Shown here in pieces: positions 59,748 to 64,000 of a stretch of DNA of 64,000 bases. This DNA comes from an uncultured Devosia sp. (GTDB lineage: Bacteria > Pseudomonadota > Alphaproteobacteria > Rhizobiales > Devosiaceae): the NCBI RefSeq assembly GCF_963517015.1, contig NZ_CAUQDV010000002.1:310001-374000 (forward strand), read 5' to 3'. Position 1 is the stretch's first letter. Each line of letters begins with the position of its first letter. Made by a program: the position numbers and the translations under genes. The notes below the pieces were generated by a model. The model was given only the letters and a program-made list of their open reading frames with translations. It ran no database searches and was not told the DNA's origin.

Positions 59748-61982
59748 GTGGCAATCGGCGCAGCATCGAATTCAAAGATCGGCCAGATTTTTTCGACGCT
59801 GTCGCAACAGCGGTCGAACCCCTTTGTCACATCGGTCGCCCAAAGCCAGAAGCAGGCCGTATCCAAGCTGACTGCCGTGCGCGGCGCGGCCGTGACCAAT
59901 GCCCTCAGCCATCTCAGCGATGCTCTCTCCAAAGCCAAGTTCCAGGCCCAGATCGGCGGCGCGCGGGATTTCGAGCCCATCGAAGAGACCTACAAGAGTT
60001 ACCGACGGGAAGACGTCTTCAAGACTGTCAGCAAGACCGTCAAGGATCCGGTCTACGAGACGCGCCAGAAATTTCGCACCGAGAATGTCTTCGAGGACCG
60101 CCCGGTCTTCGAGACTGTTCCGCTGTTTGAAATGCGTGACCTCCACGAGACCCGCGACATTGTCGAACAACGCAATGTCTATGAGAACCGCGATATCACC
60201 GAGCGCCGCGACATCAAGGAATGGCGCGATGTAATCGAAAAGCGCGACATTACCGAGACGCGCGACGTCTACGAGAAACAGCCGGTCTATGAGGACCGCG
60301 ACATCTTTGAAACCCGCGACACCTTTGGCATGCGCGATCTTTATGAGACGCGCCCGACCTATGAAGACCGGGACGTCTTCGAGACGCGCAATACCTACGG
60401 CACGCGCGACGTTTACGAAACGCGCCCGACCTACGAGAACCGGGACGTCTTCGAGACCCGCAACACTTATGGCACGCGCGATGTCTACGAGACCCGCCCA
60501 ACCTATACGAACCGCGACATCTACGAGACGCGCAATGTCTATGGCACGCGCGATGTCTATGAAACCCGTCCGGCCTTCAAGACTGAAGACATCCGCGAGG
60601 CGGTGATCAACGGCAGCAAGGATGTCAGCGCCTATACCGGCAATGGCAATAACGGGGTGTTTTCAGGCTCCAGCTTCCATGTCGACGTGGCGGGTAAGTC
60701 ACGGGCCACCGTCACCTATACGAACAACGGCGTCAGCATCACGCAGAATGGCGCCACCACCAATTTCAACAAGTCGGCGAATGAGACATTTGCCCAGGCG
60801 ATGACGCGCGGCATCAACAGCATCGACGGGCTGGATGCTACGATGGTCGGCGGCAAGCTGCAGCTCAAGGGCGCGGAAAACTCGGCCGTGACGCTGTCCA
60901 CTGGCACGCGCGGGCTGGGCGACTATCTGGGTGGCCCCGGTCCGCTGGGTGCCCTTGGCCTGGTGGAAGGCACGACCCAGCCCGCCAAGACGGGCACCCG
61001 CCAGGTGCCCAATGGCACGGAACAGGTCAAGGTCGGTACCGAGCAATATGTGACCGGCACCGAGCAGGTCAAAGTCGGCACCGAGCGCGTCCAGACCGGG
61101 ACCGAGCAGGTCAAGACCGGCACAGAGCAATATGTCACCGGCACTGAACAGGTGAAGGTCGGCACCGAGCGGGTCCAGACCGGAACGGAACAGGTCAAGA
61201 CTGGAACCGAGCAATATGTCACCGGCACCGAACAGGTGAAGGTGGGTAGCGAGCGCGTCCAGACCGGGACCGAGCAGGTCAAGGTCGGCGAGGAGCGCTA
61301 TGTCACCGGCACTGAACAGGTGAAGACGGGCACAGAACGCGTTCAGGTTGGCGAAGAGGACGTTCTGGTCGGCACCGAAGAGGTGGTGACAGGCCAGGAG
61401 GACGTCGTCACCGGCCGCGAGGAAGTGGTCGTCGGTCAGGAAGATGTGGTGGTGGGCAGCGAGCAGGTGCTTGTCGGCACCGAGGACGTGGTGACCGGCA
61501 CCGAGCAAGTCGTGGTCGGTCAGCAGCAGGTGCAGGTCGGCACAGAGCAGCGCCAGACTGGCACGAAAAGCGAGCTGGTTGGTACGCGGCAGGTCGCCAA
61601 CGGCACCGAGCAGGTCATAGCGAGCTACAAGAGCCGCGTGGTGACCGAGAAGGTCAAGTCGGGCGAGAAGGATGTCGCGACCGAGGAAACCCGCCTTGTG
61701 GGCTTCCGCAGGATCGAAGGCAAGCCAGATGCCGACCCGCGCATGACGCTCGAAACGCAACGCGCCATCCGCGATGGCGTGTTGCTTTTACAAAATGCGA
61801 TCGGCCCTGCCGAGTTCAGCAAAGGCGTGGCCAATCCCTATGCCAAGGTCGGCACGTCGATCAGCCTTGACCGGCTGCTCAAGGCTGACAGCAAGGCTGA
61901 TATTGGCACGGCGCTGATGACCGTTCCCGCCATGCTCAAGCAGGTGCAGAAGGGCCAGCAGGCGACGTCTAAAACGGCCTAG
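59748..61982 (+). CDS. Unrecognised two-solenoid repeat protein (744 aa)
   Basis: No family recognised. Residues 1-80 are helical, Ala/Ser-rich, without a signal peptide. Residues 91-282 are 32 unbroken hexads, consensus aromatic-Glu-x-Arg-Asp-Val (e.g. YETRPT, YEDRDV, FETRNT, YGTRDV), partly in 24-residue super-repeats. Residues 300-390 form a Gly/Asn/Thr-rich domain whose end ('GINSIDGLDATMVGGKLQL') recalls the flagellin IN motif. Residues 416-625 are 30 unbroken heptads (GTEQVKV, GTEQYVT, GTERVQT) with nearly identical end units. A helical C-terminus (660-744) closes it. GTG start with a weak binding site; no Cys. It may be a secreted or surface fibre, exported by a route without a classical signal; this is inference. 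Confidence 0.85.
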   Translation: MAIGAASNSKIGQIFSTLSQQRSNPFVTSVAQSQKQAVSKLTAVRGAAVTNALSHLSDALSKAKFQAQIGGARDFEPIEETYKSYRREDVFKTVSKTVKDPVYETRQKFRTENVFEDRPVFETVPLFEMRDLHETRDIVEQRNVYENRDITERRDIKEWRDVIEKRDITETRDVYEKQPVYEDRDIFETRDTFGMRDLYETRPTYEDRDVFETRNTYGTRDVYETRPTYENRDVFETRNTYGTRDVYETRPTYTNRDIYETRNVYGTRDVYETRPAFKTEDIREAVINGSKDVSAYTGNGNNGVFSGSSFHVDVAGKSRATVTYTNNGVSITQNGATTNFNKSANETFAQAMTRGINSIDGLDATMVGGKLQLKGAENSAVTLSTGTRGLGDYLGGPGPLGALGLVEGTTQPAKTGTRQVPNGTEQVKVGTEQYVTGTEQVKVGTERVQTGTEQVKTGTEQYVTGTEQVKVGTERVQTGTEQVKTGTEQYVTGTEQVKVGSERVQTGTEQVKVGEERYVTGTEQVKTGTERVQVGEEDVLVGTEEVVTGQEDVVTGREEVVVGQEDVVVGSEQVLVGTEDVVTGTEQVVVGQQQVQVGTEQRQTGTKSELVGTRQVANGTEQVIASYKSRVVTEKVKSGEKDVATEETRLVGFRRIEGKPDADPRMTLETQRAIRDGVLLLQNAIGPAEFSKGVANPYAKVGTSISLDRLLKADSKADIGTALMTVPAMLKQVQKGQQATSKTA
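60018..60593 (+). repeat. Hexapeptide-coding tandem array (32 units)
   Basis: 18-base units encoding aromatic/aliphatic-Glu-x-Arg-Asp/Asn/Pro-Val/Ile/Thr without a gap. The last 13 units group into 72-base super-units (60342-60413, 60414-60485, 60486-60557). These differ mainly at synonymous sites, so the protein pattern is conserved beyond the DNA. Confidence 0.92.
60993..61622 (+). repeat. Heptapeptide-coding tandem array (30 units)
   Basis: 21-base units encoding Gly-Thr-Glu-Gln/Arg/Asp-Val-x-Val/Thr without a gap. The first part forms 84-base super-units (61035-61118, 61119-61202, 61203-61286); later units drift to GQEDVVV-like forms. First and last units (GTRQVPN-GTEQV and GTRQVAN-GTEQV) are near copies, like caps. 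Confidence 0.92.
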
Positions 61983-62566
61983 CCGCGGGTATCGAAGCCG
62001 ACCCAGATGGTGATTTCCTCGCCACCCAGATAGGGAATGGCGACGTTTTCCAGAACCTTGACGAATTCAGCCGAACGGGCTGGCGCGGTGACGGCTACCG
62101 GGATCGTGTGCTTTTCCGAGAAAATGGCCTGACCGTCACGCTCGACAGCAAAGCGGATCGGCGCATTGACGCTGGTCTGGTTGCCGGCGGGACCAAGCAG
62201 GACACGGCCGACCACGCCCATGTTGACGATGATCAGGCCATTGGAGACCACGCAGTTGCGCGAGGTCTCGTCAATGACACCCTGGTATTGCAGGGAGCGC
62301 GCGTCGCCGGTGCGACCGCTGCCATAATAGAACATGGCCTCGCCACCGGGACGGACGCGGATTTGCGGGCAGGTCGTGGCAATGGCGGGCAGGGCATTGG
62401 ACTGTGCCTGGGCGACTGCCGCTGGCGTTGGCGTCGCATTCTGCAATTGCTGGTTCTGGGCGGTGTTGCCGCCGCCCATCAACCCGCCCATGGAGCAGGC
62501 GGCCAGAAGAGTTGCCATGGCGGTTGCCGCAGAAAGGCGCAGCGCGGTAGTGAGGGCAAGGTTCAT
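61979..62566 (-). CDS. Hypothetical lipoprotein (195 aa)
   Basis: An exported lipoprotein of unknown family. The signal peptide has the lipobox LLAACS (Cys about residue 24). Then comes a low-complexity Gly/Gln/Ala/Pro linker and a folded domain with two Cys ('TTCPQIRVRPGGEAMFYYGS', 'TSRNCVVSNGLIIVNMGVVG'). ATG 62566 is set by AGGAG. It converges on the repeat protein with a shared CTAG, but the two are transcribed separately. Confidence 0.8.
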   Translation of the reverse strand: MNLALTTALRLSAATAMATLLAACSMGGLMGGGNTAQNQQLQNATPTPAAVAQAQSNALPAIATTCPQIRVRPGGEAMFYYGSGRTGDARSLQYQGVIDETSRNCVVSNGLIIVNMGVVGRVLLGPAGNQTSVNAPIRFAVERDGQAIFSEKHTIPVAVTAPARSAEFVKVLENVAIPYLGGEEITIWVGFDTRG

Positions 62567-62593
62567 CGACTGTCTCCTGACGCGGATACTATT

Positions 62594-62649
62594 CTGTTGG
62601 TCGCGCTTTCTAACCGCAAGGTCGGAATCCACTTGTGCTGAAAACGCTT
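62594..62649 (-). repeat. Dispersed palindromic element, copy C
   Basis: On the minus strand it matches copies A and B. Arms are GCGCTTTC (62603-62610) and GAAAACGC (62640-62647), complementary with one G-T pair. It lies between the peroxiredoxin stop and the lipoprotein start and covers the last two bases of the peroxiredoxin frame. Confidence 0.75.
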
Positions 62650-63142
62650 AGCTTCTGGCGGCTTCAAGAGCCATGAGAATGGCAGGGGCGCCGCTTGCAT
62701 TCACGCCCGGCGCATCCTCTACGAACACAGCATCAACCGTGCCGTTGCGAATGATCATAGCGGAGCGGGCGTAGCGCTTGCCCATGCCGGACTTGGAAAA
62801 ATCCTTGGCCAAGCCCATGGCTTCGGCGAGCGCTCCATTGCCATCGGCGAGGAAATCGATCTGGCCCAGAGCGCTGGAGGCTTCGGCCCAGGCGCGCATT
62901 ACGTGATGGTCGTTGACCGCAGCGCAGACCACACGATCGACACCAGCGGCACGCAGCTTGGTCAGGTTGGCGAGGAAGCCCGGCAGGTGATTGACGTGGC
63001 AGGTGGGCGTGAAGGCGCCAGGAACGGCAAAGAAAACCACGGTGCCCGTGCCCAGCGCCGTGTCGCTGGTCGTATCGGTCGAGCCTTCGGCATTGACGAG
63101 TTTGACGGGGACGGACGGGATCGGATTACCGCGTTCGATCAT
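62648..63142 (-). CDS. Peroxiredoxin, Prx5 type (164 aa)
   Basis: Reduces peroxides with a peroxidatic Cys in 'VPGAFTPTCHVNHLPGF' (Cys48), the Prx5/AhpE-like P-x3-T-x2-C loop. The Arg partner is in GKRYARSAMIIRNG. No second resolving Cys is seen in the usual place, so it may be a one-Cys form using glutathione or glutaredoxin. It lies between the DsbD-N-like gene and the lipoprotein, all on the minus strand. Confidence 0.92.
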   Translation of the reverse strand: MIERGNPIPSVPVKLVNAEGSTDTTSDTALGTGTVVFFAVPGAFTPTCHVNHLPGFLANLTKLRAAGVDRVVCAAVNDHHVMRAWAEASSALGQIDFLADGNGALAEAMGLAKDFSKSGMGKRYARSAMIIRNGTVDAVFVEDAPGVNASGAPAILMALEAARS

Positions 63143-63257
63143 AGATAGACTGCCCCATGCTGGGCCGCTCGCACGGCCGACTTCGTCTCACTGTCCAAGG
63201 GGATAAGCGGCTTTGGCGCCAGCGACAAGGCCTAATGGCTTTTTCCCCGCTCGCCCC

Positions 63258-64000
63258 TCAGTTCCCCGCGCTGGCTTGCACCCTGCGCGTAACCTCGAAT
63301 GCGCCCATATCCGTCATGAATGTGAGCTGGACGTCCTGATCTTGCAGGTCGGCCGGATCGCCTTTCCCCAGAATTGGGATGAGGACTAGGTTTGGTTCCG
63401 GGCTTTTTTGCGGCGTGCCGAACAGGGGCTCGCCCGAGGCGGTCGCGGCGATGAGCGAGGCTGGATCGATGCTGACATCGCGCATGCGGACAGCCAGCAT
63501 GGCCGCGTCGGGCACGAGAGCAATGCCATCGATGGGTTGCTCTGCCTGGTCCCAGGCGATTGGCGCGTCAGCCAGCGCCTGCTTGACGCGCAGCCCATTG
63601 GGACGGTCGGGCTCGGCCTCGCTGAGCGGCAGGGTAAAGTTGGCCTGCGCCGGCAGGCAGATATCGGAACAGACCCCGAGCATGGCGCTAATTTCGGCGA
63701 CGGGATTGCCGGGCTCGACAGTCACTTCGACTGGCAGGATGGTGGGGCCAAAATAAACGTAGTCGAGGTAGTCTTCGGTTTCCTGCCGTGTCGGATAGGG
63801 CCACAGCACCTCGTGATCGAGCACACCGGTCGAACCGGTAAAATCCAGCTCCAGCGGCAGGCCGGTATCACCGGGAACGCGCCAATAGGTCTTGGTGGTC
63901 TCGGGCATGTCAATTTCGAGACCCAGCAGGGTCGTGCCGTCGGGCTTGACCAGGCCAGTGCTGATCAGCCGGAGTTGCACGCCGGGAGCGATCTCCTGCC
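63258..64000 (-). CDS. DsbD N-terminal domain-like protein (partial, 5' end outside window)
   Basis: The C-terminal 247 residues of an exported protein like the alpha domain of thiol:disulfide reductase DsbD/ScsB. The frame continues past the window edge (…QEIAPGVQLRLIS), so the start and signal peptide are missing. 'KTYWRVPGDTGLPLELDFTG' and the redox pair in VCSDICLPAQANF (Cys-x3-Cys) are the family features. It ends without a membrane part, so it is a stand-alone periplasmic domain. A partner peroxiredoxin lies downstream. Confidence 0.83.
   Translation of the reverse strand, partial: QEIAPGVQLRLISTGLVKPDGTTLLGLEIDMPETTKTYWRVPGDTGLPLELDFTGSTGVLDHEVLWPYPTRQETEDYLDYVYFGPTILPVEVTVEPGNPVAEISAMLGVCSDICLPAQANFTLPLSEAEPDRPNGLRVKQALADAPIAWDQAEQPIDGIALVPDAAMLAVRMRDVSIDPASLIAATASGEPLFGTPQKSPEPNLVLIPILGKGDPADLQDQDVQLTFMTDMGAFEVTRRVQASAGN

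Noticed and set aside
60018..61622. Long runs of tandem repeats that might suggest a CRISPR array or satellite DNA.
   Set aside because: Units are 18 and 21 bases, contiguous, in frame, without spacers, and vary mostly at synonymous sites; they are coding repeats.

Overview
The window looks like a chromosomal segment of an alphaproteobacterium of the Hyphomicrobiales, most likely a Devosia-like genome. This is an inference from gene content, high GC and gene order; no 16S or other marker is present. Supporting signs are a CcrM-type GANTC methyltransferase with a CtrA-like site upstream, an atpI-B-E-b'-b F0 operon, a TIGR02301 protein beside a Nudix hydrolase, glyQ/glyS with lemA between them, the mutY-dciA-thioredoxin-smc order, and an alphaproteobacterial LexA box. 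It carries 66 protein genes, no rRNA or tRNA genes that I could see, and no CRISPR array, phage or insertion sequence.

Layout. 0-4 kb: Nudix, TIGR02301, and a small ArsR/DUF1801/SRPBCC operon. 4-9.2 kb: dihydroorotase and pyroglutamyl peptidase, divergent from ygfZ and an HD hydrolase, then a SleB-type wall hydrolase. 9.4-14.3 kb: an orphan TagO-like protein, a degenerate PPDK-like protein, then ispH-GNAT-rnhA. 14.3-23 kb: a long minus-strand block with a methylase, an S49 peptidase, glyQ-lemA-DUF2207-glyS and a DUF808 protein. 23-29.3 kb: polyprenyl synthase, ispE, a TPR protein, ETF-QO and a uracil-DNA glycosylase. 29.5-45.3 kb: accessory and regulatory genes (three MFS pumps, moaB, two GGDEF proteins, a radical SAM gene under a predicted SOS box, APH, rnhB, ccrM, TetR, mutY). 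45.4-54.8 kb: dciA, a DsbA-like thioredoxin, smc, a Xre/RES toxin-antitoxin pair, and the F0 operon. 54.8-59.7 kb: a tandem glycine riboswitch controlling gcvT-H-PA-PB. 59.7-64 kb: an unrecognised 744-residue two-solenoid repeat protein, a lipoprotein, a peroxiredoxin and a partial DsbD-N-like gene.

Main points of interest. (1) The 744-residue protein holds 32 uninterrupted hexapeptide repeats and 30 uninterrupted heptapeptide repeats of a different kind. (2) All ten convergent gene junctions have zero intergenic space; nine overlap by exactly four bases through shared CTAG or CTAA stop codons. (3) The PPDK-like protein keeps the phosphohistidine and PEP-binding halves but has lost ATP-grasp residues. 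(4) A dispersed palindromic element occurs three times with compensating stem changes, and there is a separate 136-bp palindromic element. (5) A hairpin overlaps the Shine-Dalgarno sequence of smc.
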